Origin: Microvelia longipes
Lineage: Eukaryota; Arthropoda; Insecta; Hemiptera; Veliidae
DNA: 64,000 nt
Assembly (NCBI GenBank): GCA_018340805.1
Contig: JACMZG010001914.1
Location: forward strand, 48,859,104 to 48,923,103
Direction of reading: 5' to 3'
The notes under the pieces were generated by a model that worked only from the letters and a program-made list of their open reading frames with translations, had not been told where the DNA came from and did not search any database. Each line of letters begins with the position of its first letter. Position 1 is the stretch's first letter. The position numbers and the translations under genes were made by a program. This document shows, piece after piece, positions 1 through 11,046 of this stretch.

Positions 1-705
1 GATTTAAGGATCTACGAAATTCGTTACTGTAATTTTGTACCGATTAATTGATTACATTTATAAGCGAGTGAGGACAATTTTTTTCAATATTTTAAAATTT
101 AACCTATAGATAGGGCCTCTCTAGTTTTAATATCTCTATGCACAGTAGATTGTCCGACTAAGTGATGTGAGTCTAAAAACTTAATTCTTTAATTATTCTA
201 TTTTTTTAATTACTCAAAGAGTGCGCTAAAACTTACTATACACTGAGCTTCAAGTAAGTGCAAATAATGCTGTGCCGTATAACAGATCTATAATTAAAAA
301 TAAACTTACTAGACCAGAATTTATCACTTCTTATGAAAAAATATCTATCACACATTGTTCATCACTTCTTCATTGTGTGGGAAAAATTACAGAAATTCAG
401 ATATATTGGTATCAAGTTGTCCAGAATATGACACAATTTTCAGAAATGATTCATATAATGGTTTGCTCCAATGTAACTTTGTACAGTAAACCGAAGAAGA
501 AAAAAACAAATTGTAGTAATCAGATTACCATATCTGCCAGACGATTACCAAATAATTAATAAGGCAATTTTAAATCGAATTCCCAGTGGTCGACTTAGCG
601 GGGGGGCTTTGGGGAAGGGGGCGATTTTTATAGCTTTAGTGATAAAATTAGTATCTACCAATTTTATAATCAGGGTGATGTATTTGACGTGTACCTCCCT
701 GTACA
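1..705. other. AT-rich non-coding stretch with palindrome-arm fragment
   Basis: No convincing gene. From about 526 to 690 the sequence matches, in three blocks, part of the giant palindrome arm near 17,950-18,080: the block with CCAGACGATTAC, the block with GTGGTCGACTTAGCG, and the block with AATCAGGGTGATG. It is therefore a decayed solo fragment of the same repeat family. Short open frames here have no recognisable motifs and look like chance. Confidence 0.5.
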
Positions 706-713
706 TGTCTAAC

Positions 714-1253
714 CTTAGAATAATACTATATATAGAAGGAGCACAGGACCGTAAACACAGTGTAATTCCACTGATAACACGAAAGCTGGTTGACTGGTGC
801 ACTTAAGTAATGCTGCCAACCTGACAACATAACATTATTTTAAATATGTGTCATAAATATCTATTAATGATGAAAGGTCGTAAAGAACAAAATATTATAA
901 CTTAATACACCTGCAGAGTATTTAATAATCCCGGTCTTAGATGGCAAAAGGGTGGCGGAATACAAGAATCTACATTTAGTTGACGAGGACTACTTTTTAA
1001 TATAATTCTAATAAATATGTTAAACTAAATTTAAAATGCTTTAAATATTGTAATGCACCGATATTTATATTAGTATTTTATGAATAATCAATCATTAATT
1101 AATAATAGAACATAATAACTCAGCAACCGGAAGTATTGCCAACTTTTTTTAGAAAATTGAATATTGTTAGGGTGGCAGCATTACTTAAGTGCACCAGTGA
1201 ACCGCCTTTCGTGTTATCAGTAGTGATCGTTCTATATATAGTATTACTCCAAG
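714..1253 (+). mobile_element. 540-bp TIR transposon, copy A, with 8-bp target duplication
   Basis: The element starts CTTAGAATAATAC and ends with the near-perfect inverse GTATTACTCCAAG. It is flanked by the identical 8-mer TGTCTAAC at 706-713 and 1254-1261. The terminal inverted repeats continue inward for roughly 90-100 bp, through the ACTGATAACACGAAAG block and the block reading AGTAATGCTGCCA. No transposase frame is present, so it is non-autonomous. A second copy at 48,592-49,132 is its reverse complement and has its own 8-bp duplication. An 8-bp duplication fits hAT, P, Merlin or Mutator-like cut-and-paste families; the ends do not let me choose among them. Confidence 0.9.
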
Positions 1254-1261
1254 TGTCTAAC

Positions 1262-1980
1262 AGTACCACCGTATCAAAACAAAATAATAAATAATTAATT
1301 AAACGGTAACGTGATGGGAAAAAGCAACTACCAAAATAATAATTCAATTTTTTGAGTAAATAATAGCAATAAAAGATTAAGAGATTTATTTGTTTTTGGT
1401 TAAATTTGACGTAAATTAGATAAAAAAAATATGGGTGTTTTTTCCAAAATTTAATTAGACACGTAATGGTCCAAAAATGCAATTTAAATAAGCTATAATT
1501 TAATTTCTTTAAACATTCAAATAATAGACAGTCATTGTTTTACGATTAACCACGACCACTAATCCAAAATAATTGGACGGTTATATTATTAATAACAGTC
1601 ATCTAAGTCAAACTTTTAATTTGTTAACGAAAATGGGTAAATGATTATTATCATTATCATGATCCAAATCAAACAGTACTTAGTTTTTATTGTTGGAGTT
1701 ATTCATGTTACATAACCAACCTATTATTCTACATGAAAGCAAACATTGATTGATGGTCTAACATTTGTTTAGAATATCAATCAATGCTTTAAACATTTGT
1801 TTGAATTATTGAAAACAAACATTTATTGTACGAGTAAATAATTAATTTTATAAATTATGAAATGAGAATATATTTTTATTATATAATGAAATGAATCTGA
1901 TACAGGCTGCTAAATTTATAGTATAAATTTAGCTAAATTTAAAAAAAAATATAACATAAATTTAAAATTTTTATTACTCT
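1262..1980. other. AT-rich intergenic stretch, no gene seen
   Basis: Very AT-rich. Around 1735-1830 it contains loosely repeated AAACATTTGTTT-like words and AATCAATC-like words, partly in inverted orientation. The minus-strand open frame covering 1120-1482 runs into the TIR element and has no motif, so it is not called. Confidence 0.5.
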
Positions 1981-2406
1981 TACGACAATTATTTAGATGA
2001 CTGGGCGATGGTGAAAACCAGGGATGCTCTTCTAACCAAAGCTAATTGCAGACAAGCTAGGAAAATGTTGAAGAAAGTTAACAAAGCCATGAGTATATGG
2101 GCTCTCTCTTTGGGGAGGAAGAGCTTAAGATACCTGGTAGGTATCTTGACAGGTCATTGCTGGCTTCAGAGACATTTGCATGCCATTAAAATAAAAGTAG
2201 AGCCAATGTGTCCCAAGTGTGAAGTTGGGGAGGAGACGACAGATCACTTTTTGGGATCGTGTGAAGCATACGCTAGATTGAGATTTAGTATATTTGGATC
2301 AGCCACTCTTCTAGACGACGACTTAGTGAAACTCCCATGGGCAGACGTTCTGAAGTTCATTAAGGAATCAGACAGGTTCAAAGAGAATAGAGATTCTATT
2401 AGGTAA
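1981..2406 (+). pseudogene. Non-LTR retrotransposon ORF2 C-terminal remnant (RNase H end plus zinc knuckle)
   Basis: An open frame runs through the ATG at 2008 to a stop at 2404-2406. The protein has the layout found at the C-terminus of I/R1/Jockey-type ORF2: the end of an RNase H-like region with LVGILTGHCWLQRHL, then a cysteine/histidine knuckle (CPKC about 9 residues before ETTDHFLGSC), then an ARLR-type segment. No reverse transcriptase or endonuclease lies upstream, so this is a 5'-truncated fragment rather than a host gene. The ATG is simply the first one in a frame that is open to at least 1981. Confidence 0.65.
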
Positions 2407-2519
2407 GAGGTGAGGACGTTCTTGGGGCTGGCAAAAAGCGTCCCAGAGACATAATTGCTAAGATCTAGGATCTTCCCCACCTTTACTACTACGACAATCA
2501 TTATAAACAGTTGATATTT

Positions 2520-2990
2520 ATAATGTGCTCAGAGGTAGATCACTCGCCTTTTGACCTGGATGTTGAGGGTTCAAATCCAGCCGGGGGGTTATCCCTTGTA
2601 CTGTACTCGCGGGATGTCTTGAATTCAAGGCCGGCCAACCCAGTCATGGTTTAACGTGGTTTCCTTGGCTACTAATACGCAAATGCGGGGTTGGTTCCTG
2701 TTACGTCTGAGTCAAGTCTGGATCCACTTTTCCGTTGTCTCCAGCTCACGAAAAGTTAGGGTTCTGCGGGCTGATGAAGATGAAGGTCGGAAAGATATAC
2801 TGAGCCTTTTTATGTCCGAAAACTTCGTCAGTGAAAGTGGAGTAAGTGCTGGAACGAAGTGCTCGGTTCTTGAAGACAACCGTCTCCTAGTAGCTCTGTG
2901 GAACCTTAAATTTCAGGTCAGGGCTAAAGAATGAGTCTGTGCACACTGACTTCGGGGTTGCTAGAGTTCTCTGTTAGGTGGCGCTGGACT
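2520..2990 (+). mobile_element. tRNA-derived SINE-like unit
   Basis: A Pol III-like A box (GTGCTCAGAGGTAGATCAC, about 2524-2542) is followed by a B box (GGGTTCAAATCC, about 2567-2578), the spacing expected of a tRNA-derived SINE head. The following 400 bp is more GC-rich than its neighbours and contains no frame with known motifs. The 3' end is not defined and no target duplication was found. Confidence 0.45.
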
Positions 2991-3179
2991 AGCCAGAGCG
3001 GTCAATTCCTTTACATATTTTTAGTTTAATAACAAACTGTCCATCAGTCGGTGCCGGGAATTTTCTTTGTTAAGAACGAATGGGAGATAGAAGTAGACAA
3101 AGGCTTTATTTTACTTGTTCTGGTAAAGCTCCTCATAAAATCATGTATTGTAAATTTACAAGTGCCTTATTTACGATTC

Positions 3180-3414
3180 GCCTCCGTAGCCGAGGTCGTT
3201 AAGGCGTCAGTCTTTACACTGACCTTTGACACCCACGGAGGTCTGGGGTTCGCATTCCAGGTTACGCTCTCAGTTTATAGAAGATTATTGTTTGATAGTT
3301 TATAGAAGATCACTTTGAGCGTAACGGTTGCTACTACCATCCGAGGTGGTTCTCGCAGGGGTTATCCCTGATGAGCCGCAAGGCTCCAAATGGGCATTAT
3401 TATTATTATAATTA
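3180..3414 (+). mobile_element. SINE family S1, full-length copy with 13-bp target duplication
   Basis: The head resembles a class II tRNA (A box GTAGCCGAGGTCGTTAAGGCG; B box GGGGTTCGCATTCC). The body carries GAGCGTAACGGTTGCTACTACC and GATGAGCCGCAAGGCTCC, and it ends in an ATT-repeat tail. Identical 13-mers TTATTTACGATTC at 3167-3179 and 3415-3427 flank it, as expected for target-primed retrotransposition. Other copies lie at about 12,833-13,032 (-), 28,570-28,803 (+), 35,156-35,372 (-), 37,369-37,600 (-) and 61,195-61,325 (-). Confidence 0.9.
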
Positions 3415-3427
3415 TTATTTACGATTC

Positions 3428-4946
3428 CCAAAAAGCATCATCACTATCGCTCTATCACAACATTTGCGCCAGACGGTGTAAAAAACTGGCATGTTTAAAT
3501 ACGTATAACATGTTCGAGAAAAGAAAACATGTTACAAAAAACAACATTATAAAGGGCCGAAGCCTATTGGTAATAAAGATTTATGACGTCATTATCTCAC
3601 AGTAATAACTCGACAAAAATTAAAACAATTCACTGAACCTAGAATTCATTACCGCTTGTCGCAAGGACATGATTTTAATTTATGCACCCCCCCCCCCCGT
3701 TGCCCTAGTTGTAAAAGAATCTATTTATAAAATAGTGACTCATCTCTCTCCACTTAATGCTCTCAGAGATAAGAGAGCTGCATCAGATTTAAAATAAAAA
3801 TTCAGATAAAACATTGTATAATGTTTGTCTAATTTGTCAGAAAATAATCATATCGCAGGTATTGTAATTCACAACAACTACTTACAAAGGATGTCTTTAA
3901 ATACTCGTATAGTTCACCTCTGACGTCATTACATACTGTATCTAATGCGTTATGAACCCGAATTCAAAAGTAGATACTTTGTTTTTTTACAAAAAGCCAT
4001 TTAGGTGTTGCCTTTAAACAAACCATAGGATTGGTGGATAAAAAGTTTAAGTTGTGACCGGGTTCGGATGTAGTAACCATTAATGCGTTAAGCAATACGA
4101 ATATCTTGATAGTCATTACTCTGATACATGTGCTCTAATTCGATCATGCATCGTACTTCTCCTTTAAAGAAAAACAAAAGACCGAAGGTCTCGTGGACAG
4201 TATGCAGCGTCGACGCTAGGGGCTGCTTCGCGGCCACGTGGTTGTTGTCGTATGTCAGTTTGTCACATTACTGGTTTATATAAGCGGTATGATGCAACGA
4301 TATAAACCAATTTTTCTAATTCATTAGTCAAAAAACATGATTTGTTTATAATGTATGACAATTAATAAAATCAGATCTAATACTAATAATAAAAATTAAC
4401 TTACATTTGTTTATGCATACATAGTAGTACAAATGCATAAAATTTGAGTTACACTCAAGTTTCGAGATTGAAAGCAAATTTTTATTGAGTCATTATTGTG
4501 CGTTAATGACGTCAAACATATTTAAAAACAATATGGTTGGGGGTCATAAATAAGGTCGATTTTTCTACCTAAGGAAAATAGGGGGGCCCGACCTCACTAG
4601 CCGAGCAGGTTGGTTGCAATAATTATATAAATACTATGTTTTAGGCAAGGAAAAGCATTTTTTTAAAATACCTCAATAAAATTAATTTAAATATTAATTT
4701 TATAAGCAAAATAAATTAATTTTATAATTTTTACTTATAAAAATTTAGAATTTAAAGGTAACTTTTGTCTTAAAAAAATAAATTTTGTTTTATTAGTTCG
4801 ACATATTAACTTTGTGGTGATATTTTTAATAAAATAAAAACTAAAATGTCTTTTTCAATAAAACTAGTTTTGATTTGTACTTTAAGTACTTTGTTTTTTA
4901 AATAAAACATAAACCTTATTTTAATTGTTTGTAGTACACACAGAAA

Positions 4947-4949
<3 letters not shown>
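3428..4949. other. Intergenic stretch with fragments of dispersed family R1
   Basis: No gene seen. A C-homopolymer lies near 3686-3698. Pieces at about 3580-3635 and 4440-4525 (opposite orientations) match the R1 segment that carries ATGACGTCAT-like sequence, an A/T-rich run and a 'cgcaataatgactcagcaaaaatt'-type block in degenerate form. A GC-richer patch at 4190-4255 has no coding signature. Confidence 0.45.
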
Positions 4950-5022
<73 letters not shown>

Positions 5023-5029
5023 TATATAA
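4950..5029. repeat. TA dinucleotide microsatellite
   Basis: An almost uninterrupted TA tract with a few AA breaks. The open frames of alternating Tyr/Ile across it are artefacts. Confidence 0.95.
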
Positions 5030-5386
5030 TGGTTCCCCCTAAAGGCAATCCTGGCTACGCCCCTGGTTATAATTCTACACTGCTTTTCCCCGAGCTGCTT
5101 CATTTTACCCCCACTTTTTTATCTAACTTAAGAGCAAATGAAGGTACCATGAGTATAGTATACTTGAGTTACTATCAAGTCTTATTATGTAATTACTAGT
5201 CTATTATTACTATTATCAGTAAAAGTAGGGGGCGAGTAAATAATCCCATCATTCAAATATAAAACAGCGTCAATCAGAAATTTGGATATTCGTCTTCAGC
5301 GCCTGCACAAAGTCGTGGATTATCCTCTTAGAAATTTCAAAGGTATGAAGGATTGGTTTAATTTTTACTATACTTTGTTTATTTTA

Positions 5387-5830
5387 GATTTTGGTCTTCC
5401 GATGGCGACCGCGTCTGTACAGATGATGAATCTGACGTTTCGCTTCCTCTGTGGGAGGCATCTTTAGGTTTGGGACATCATAGATATGTTTATAATGCTT
5501 ATATTTACAATTACAATGCTTTACAATATTTACAAATGCTTATATATTTACAATTACAATGCTTACATATTTACACTTGCCTTACATATACACTTGCAAT
5601 TTATATATTTACAATTACAATGCTTATATATTTACAATTACAATGCTTATATATTTACAATTACAATGCTTATATATTACAATAACAATGCCTATATATA
5701 TTTACAATTACAAGGTTTATATTTACAATTAGAATAGTTGTAGAGCATTATATTATCATCTATGATGTCCTACATCCCTAGAGATGCCTCTCACAGTGGA
5801 ACTGAAACGTTATATGCATCTTCCACATTT
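5387..5830. repeat. Inverted-repeat element enclosing a 21-bp minisatellite
   Basis: The left arm has TTCGCTTCCTCTGTGGGAGG and ATCTTTAGGTTTGGGACATC, with CATAGAT next to the array. The right arm has the reverse complement in diverged form (ATCTATGATGTCCTACATCC, GAGATGCCTCTCACAGTGGA, then ACTGAAACGTTAT). Between them, 5485-5735, lie about ten copies of a 21-bp unit rich in TTTACAATTACAATGC. A related fragment of the arm, with GGTCTTCCGGTGGTGACCGC, is at about 9020-9115. The architecture (arms plus internal tandem repeat, no coding frame) recurs near 55.7 kb and 58.5 kb. Confidence 0.7.
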
Positions 5831-6344
5831 ACATGGTCACTATCGAAAAACCAAAATAAACCCTATAGAAATGAAAATAGACACCTTTTCCGAAATTCAA
5901 TAAATCAAGTTTCCTATTGAACTTCATTTAATTTGAAACATTCACGAGCTTTTGAAATATTATACCCTGTATATACTCTGTATATTTTACCCTGTATATT
6001 ATACTCTGTATATTTTACTACAGCAAAGTTTCTACTTTCAAATAAAACATTAAAGCAATATGCATAAATTAGACTTAAAAAAAATCAAAACAAATTACTT
6101 ATGCGTAATTATAATAATAAAAACAGCTCTGAAAAATAAAATGTATTTTGGGTTTTATTTTCACTCTCTTGATTTAATTTCACTTTCATTTTAACAACTT
6201 TACCCTTCAAGAGGCGCGGCGCCACGGCGGCGCCTCGGCGGTGTCGTCTGGCGACAAATCCCATGCCAACCATATGACAACTAAATAAGATAAATATTGA
6301 ATATAAACTTTCTTCAAATAACTCAACACTTTCATCTTCTATCA
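5831..6344. other. Non-coding stretch, short GC-rich patch
   Basis: There is a short tandem of about 16 bp around CTGTATATTTTAC (5965-6020) and an isolated GC-rich patch at 6205-6260. The minus-strand frame crossing the patch has no domain and no supporting composition on either side, so no gene is called. Confidence 0.4.
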
Positions 6345-6565
6345 CTTATCGATACATCGAAACTATCGATATCAATAATGTGTTATTATATATTAAGCTC
6401 GATAGATCGGAACTATCGATATAAATATTTAGTTGTTATATTATAAGCTTAATGCATCGAAACTATTGATATCAATAATTTGTTTTTATGTATTATGCTC
6501 AATTGATCGAAGTATTGATATCAATAATTTGTTGCTATGTATTAAGCTCGATATATCGAAATCAA
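6345..6565. repeat. Tandem repeat of about 65 bp with CGATA words
   Basis: Four degenerate units, each with a pair of words like ATCGAAACTATCGATATC followed by AATAATTTGTT and TTAAGCTC. The CGAAACTATCG core is similar to, but not the same as, the ATCGAACGATAC words clustered in the giant palindrome. Confidence 0.65.
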
Positions 6566-6624
6566 TCAATGTTTTACAACAACTTGATTGCGAGTATTTT
6601 TATAATTTGTCTCTATGCTCTATA

Positions 6625-7175
6625 AATATTGTGGTTTTTATATTCTGAGGACAAGCGTAGCGAATCCGAGGTATGGAGGATAAGTGTAGTGAATCCGAGG
6701 TAGGGAGGATAAGCGTAGTCACTACGCTTGCTCGTAGTCGTGTTGCTCTATAAATATTGTGGTTTTTATATTCTGAGGACAAGCGAAGCAAGTCCGAGGT
6801 ATGGAGGATAAGCGTAGCAAATCCGAGGTAGGGAGGATAAGCGTAGCGAATCCGAGGTAGGGAGGATAAGCGTAGCTAATCCGAAGTATAGAGGATAAGC
6901 GTAGCGAATCCGAGGTATGGAGGATAGCGAATCCGGTAGGTCCGAGGTAGAGGATAAGCCGAATCCGAGTATGGAGGATAAGCGTAGCGAATCCGAGGTA
7001 GGGAGGATAAGCGTAGCGAATCCGAGGTAGGGGGATAAGCGATAATCCGAGGTAGGGAGATAAGGTAGGGAGGATAAGCGTAGCGAATCCGAGGTAGGGA
7101 GGATAACGTAGATAAGCGTAGCGAATCCGAGGTAGGGAGGATAAGCGTAGCGAATCCGAGGTATGGAGGATTTCC
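6625..7175. repeat. 29-bp minisatellite derived from family R1
   Basis: Roughly 15 degenerate copies of a 29-bp unit built on AGGATAAGCGTAGCGAATCC followed by GAGGTAGGG. The unit is recognisably the R1 block that elsewhere reads GAGGATGAGCGTAGCGAATC. At the 5' side, 6770-6805, a larger piece of R1 (ACAAGCGAAGCAAGTCCGAG) is still present. The array therefore seems to have expanded from one end of an inserted R1 copy. Confidence 0.8.
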
Positions 7176-7204
7176 TGTATTTACTCTTATTTCAATTAAC
7201 TTAA

Positions 7205-7400
7205 TAAGCACTAAAGATAACTAAATTCACAAAAAACACCGAAAGAAATTTGTGGACCAAACTCCACTTATCCTTGTTAAATAACCTGCTTTCGCGGCTT
7301 CTTTTGCTATAACCACGAGAAGGTAAGTTTACTCCTACTTCACTGTCTCATACAACGTCCGTAGGGTCAAAAAAGTTTCCTAAATCATCGTCTTCATTAA
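7205..7400 (+). mobile_element. Decayed copy of the 290-bp MITE family
   Basis: It shares with 55,260-55,385 a run of blocks: AAATAACCTGC, a GGCTTCTTTTGCTATAACCA-like block, AAGGTAAGTTTACTCC and CTCATACAAC. Only the internal and right part is recognisable; the terminal inverted repeat is too diverged to place. Confidence 0.45.
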
Positions 7401-8030
7401 CCCGCTATAATATCTCAGCAACAAATTCGAAAAATCATTAGATACCACCGTAAGATTATGTTGGATTGTAATCTAAATAAAGATCAACAAGTATCTTTCT
7501 TTTCTTCCTTCATGTGTAACCTTCTGTGACTGTTATAATTATTATTAAAATGCGTTCATTAATGTATCGGTATTATCCGTTTATTAATAAATAATTTGAT
7601 AGATTCATTTGTGTTTTATTTTAGTTTTATCAGATTGTATTTAAAGTTAATTAGATAACCACATTGACTCTTGACAATGAATGAACTCATGTAACAGTTA
7701 AATGACTAGGCTAATAAATAGACGAGTAACTTCTCCCATAGTATGTCCGAGTATATTCATCACTACCCCCTAATTCATAGCTCATTTCCCTATACTCGCT
7801 ACAGTTCAGTCTACCATTAAACATCCACCTGTTCACATGTCAACTATTCGATCCAATCTGACTTCAACGTGCTTTTAACTTACGTAAATACAACACTAAA
7901 TCCACCAAAGGTTAGATAAAAAACGTTTAATGTTATTAGTTATACTTTTCATTAATTAATCCGTCTTTTCTTTGTTATAAAAATTGAATTCTTTAACTAT
8001 TAGAAAACTTATAATTGAAATAGTTATTTA
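7401..8030. other. AT-rich stretch, nothing recognised
   Basis: No open frame with motifs, no clear repeat and no RNA signature. Confidence 0.5.
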
Positions 8031-8155
8031 TGCCATAAGGCTGAGAAGTGTGTCTTTATGTCACGGCAATTAGATTTACCGACGAGCGAAGCGAGTCGGG
8101 AAAAATTGCCAAGACATAAAGACATTCTCAGCAGGATGGCATACACTATTTTATT
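8031..8155. repeat. Inverted repeat (hairpin) of about 125 bp
   Basis: The left arm GTGTCTTTATGTCACGGCAA pairs with the right TTGCCAAGACATAAAGAC. The outer GCCATAAGGCTGAGAA pairs with TTCTCAGCAGGATGGC. The loop carries GACGAGCGAAGCGAGTC, the signature word of family R1, so this is probably a small palindromic relative. Confidence 0.65.
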
Positions 8156-9019
8156 TTGAGGTAGCACTCATTAAATAAACTGCGATATATACTTAATTGA
8201 AAAAAAACGTCCAATTAACTCCATATTATCGTCGTCATTGAATTCATCCATAGCTTCACACTTTTACTCAAAAATGTAAAAGCTTTACAAATAAACACAC
8301 AAAAATTGTCAATTAGAACACCTTTTAAAAACGAAAAAAGAAATTAGTCTACGAACAAAAACAGAAACAAAATGAACGTTTTTAAAGAAATCTCGTGAAG
8401 GTTTTACACAGATTGTTTTTTTTTTTTGAACACGCTACATTACAGTAATGGCGGCAATATATGGATTACTTTTACGTCCTAGGAGTTTTTTTACATTCAT
8501 TATTGTCCTCGGAGGTGAAAAGTACTAAATAACCTCCTATAACAATAATGATTGGCTTCTCATCCTAAAACGGTCCAATAAAGTGCTCAATTACGTACTA
8601 CCTCAAAAAAAATAAATTATTAAATTTTCTATTATCATCCAAAAATTGGACTAAAACAAATTAAACAATAGCCTTAAATAAATAAAGAAAATGGGTTTTT
8701 ATTTGACTCTTGTTATTATCATTTGTTGTATATTGTTTCATATTCAAATTATCAATGGATTTGACAATCTACGCTATTATGGCGTTCACCTATTATTAGA
8801 TTTCTCAATTGTTATGAAAATATCTATACACTTATTAAATCTAGGCCTTGGTTATTTAGGCTGTATTTTTATGAGACCAAGGTTAATTTACTTAAATGAA
8901 TATATAGAGGCTCGTTGACTATAACCAAGTGAGTGAGAGGTAGCCTACACCGAAAATCTACCATCAGAGTTAACATCGAGTTTAGAATTATAAACTGCGT
9001 AGGCTTCCGCGGTTATTGT
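8156..9019. other. AT-rich stretch with one unconvincing small frame
   Basis: A 75-codon plus-strand frame at 8691-8918 has a reasonable start context (GAAAATGGG) and a hydrophobic N-terminus that could act as a signal or membrane segment. Nothing else supports it and AT-rich DNA gives such hydrophobic frames by chance. A weak inverted repeat is present near 8475-8545 (CCTAGGAGTTTTT against a CTCGGAGG-type partner). Confidence 0.3.
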
Positions 9020-9190
9020 CATGAAGATGTAGGGTCTTCCGGTGGTGACCGCGTCAATGTAGATGAAGAATCCGTCGTTTCGCTTCCACTGTGGGAGGCA
9101 TCTTCAGGAATTTTAGGAACATTTTAGCAGGAATGTAGGAAATCATCCCACAGAGAAAGCAATCACCACCGGAAGACCTAAATCTTCATG
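9020..9190. repeat. Inverted repeat with GTCTTCCGGTGG arms
   Basis: ATGAAGATGTAGGGTCTTCC, then GGTGGTGACC, is mirrored by ATCACCACCGGAAGACCTAA and ATCTTCAT. Between them lie a GTTTCGCTTCCACTGTGGGA block and its partial inverse (TCCCACAGAGAAAGC). It is the same family as the arms of the 5387-5830 element, here without the minisatellite. Confidence 0.65.
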
Positions 9191-9514
9191 AGTTTAGAAT
9201 TAGTTTAGGATAAAATAGTGCCCTCTAGAATAATTCCTCTAGGAATTATTAGGAAGGGTCATATTCCCTTTAATTTAGGATCATACCTCTACATCGCCTG
9301 CAACCTCTTATCAAGTATTGCGCTCCAATGAAAAATTTTTCTTGATTAAATTTACATAAAAATAACGCGGTGTCCCGGTAAAATAAAGAAGTCTAGTTTG
9401 AGAATAGAGTTAGTAAATAATACTCCTTGACACTACCTTCTATTAAAGAGATTTAGCAAGAAGTGGTCAACTTGCTAGGTGATCTCTCCTCTCCCTTACT
9501 TCTGTCACTATCAA

Positions 9515-10290
9515 GATAAAAAAATCGGGTACGGGGTCCCTCGGAACTATTCCCCATCACATCGCATTCGCTACGCTCATCCTCCCTGCTTCGGGCACGC
9601 TTCAATTCGCCACATTTATACTGCAACACTCTTCGGAAAGTAAATACTTCTGTTTCATTCACAGAGGTCACTCATACAGCACTCACCGCTCTTAATTTTT
9701 TTGATTTAACAAAAATCATAGATATACTTGTCGTACTTAAACGAATCAAGTGTACTTTAGGTACATACGTAGCGTATATATTTTTATCAAATTTCAACTC
9801 AATTAAATTATTTTCTGATTTTTTATAAATTTTTTATAAATTTTTTTAAAAACGTTCACGTAAAAGTCATTCAATAAAATTTAAACTAATCCTGGTAACG
9901 ACATGAAACTTGGTACATATGTTAGTCTTTAACATAGCTACATGCTTGCCAAGTCTCAATCTGTCCAATCAGTTTTCGGTGTTTTATCATTTTCGACATT
10001 TTTGCTGAGTCATTATTGCAGGTTTATGACGTCATAAAAAAGATTTTCCAAATAGCACAACTGCAACAGTAGACTGGTTTTTGTACAAAGTTTCAACTCT
10101 CTAGTTTAAATACACTAGGAGCTACGATGATAACAGACACATACATACAGACAGACAACTTTGTAAAAGCCACTCAGAAAGATTTAAAAACACCTGAAAC
10201 GGATTATTCCGGTGAAATCCAGGTTTTTTTCATACTCAATACTTTTGCAAATACCTACGGTTTAAATGAGGAAATGTAAAAGAGTGTTTG
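9515..10290 (-). mobile_element. Dispersed family R1, near full-length copy
   Basis: In plus-strand order: a TCGGGTACGGGG terminus, blocks CATCGCATTCGCTACGCTCA and CTTCAATTCG, a GAAACTTGGTACATATG block, GGTTTATGACGTCATAAAAA, AGTTTCAACTCTCTAG, GGAGCTACGATGATAACAGA, and a final CGGATTATTCCGG segment. The same order recurs at 60,183-60,985, and reversed at 35,470-36,345. No protein frame survives in any copy, so R1 is a non-autonomous repeat of about 0.8 kb of unknown class. Confidence 0.75.
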
Positions 10291-10561
10291 AGAACATGTG
10301 TTTCTTACGGTATTTTGAAGTTTTCTGGTTTTCTGAACAGAAAGAAAAGTAAAACACCTTCCCTGCTAGAACAGCCCTCAAGATAATGAATGCAGGTAAC
10401 AAACACTCTACAGTGTTTACCTGTCACAACAATCTAGTCCTATGAAAAAAAGAAATTATTAAATCTTGTGGATAATCCAAAAAAAATTTAAACTTTAAAA
10501 AAAAATATTGTATCATAAAAAGTCTTTCTAATAATGATTTGAAAGTTATTAAATACATAAA

Positions 10562-10775
10562 ATTCTGGCGCGGTGGTCCGCATGTCGGGCGAATTTCCTT
10601 TGGATGCGTGTTTCCGTGCTTAACAACAATCCTGGTTGGAATGAAAATTTTTATAGTTTTTTACATTATATAAGTTAAATAAATACTACATTAACTACTA
10701 AATAAATGATTCCGGCGCGGTGGTCCGCTGTCGGGCGAATTTCATTTAGAATGCGTGTTTCCGAGCTAAACAACC
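10562..10775 (+). repeat. Direct repeat pair of about 60 bp, 148 bp apart
   Basis: Two copies beginning GGCGCGGTGGTCCGC and continuing through TCGGGCGAATTTC and GCGTGTTTCCG, at about 10,566-10,625 and 10,714-10,770. GGTGGTCCG also occurs in the S2 SINE-like unit, so these may be partial heads of that family. Confidence 0.6.
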
Positions 10776-11039
10776 CATTTCTTGCTTATGCAAGAACCAT
10801 GCCCATTGCGTGGTTCCAGTTCATGCTTTAGAACCTAAGCAGTTACTCAATTGTCAAGCACTGCTCGTAACTCATTTTGTCTGTATTTTCCAAAGGAAAT
10901 GCGCATAATTATCCAGTTGGTTGTACAAAACTATGCCTCTAAAATTATAAGTACGCACTATTATTTGCACTAGTTTACAGCTTAGTTACTTATCTTTAAG
11001 CTTAGTCGGTTATCTTTAAAGGTTTTAGCGCATTTCATT
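10776..11039. repeat. Small inverted-repeat element around AAGGAAATGCGC
   Basis: TTTCCAAAGGAAATGCGC (about 10,888-10,905) is mirrored by GCGCATTTCATTTGGAAAA (about 11,028-11,046). An inner TAAGCTTAGT-type repeat is present, and no coding potential. Words like GCGAATTTCCTTTGG recur at 10,593, 42,713 and 56,338. Confidence 0.5.
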
Positions 11040-11046
11040 TGGAAAA

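Noticed and set aside
2656..2934. 92-codon frame in a GC-richer patch
   Set aside because: Lies within the body of the SINE-like unit that starts at 2520; no domain.
6109..6345. 78-codon minus-strand frame over a GC-rich patch
   Set aside because: The Arg/Ala-rich middle only reflects the short GC-rich block; no motif and no conservation evidence available.
8691..8918. 75-codon frame with hydrophobic, signal-like N-terminus
   Set aside because: Single small frame in AT-rich DNA, no motif, no splice partner, no repeat support; chance is likely.
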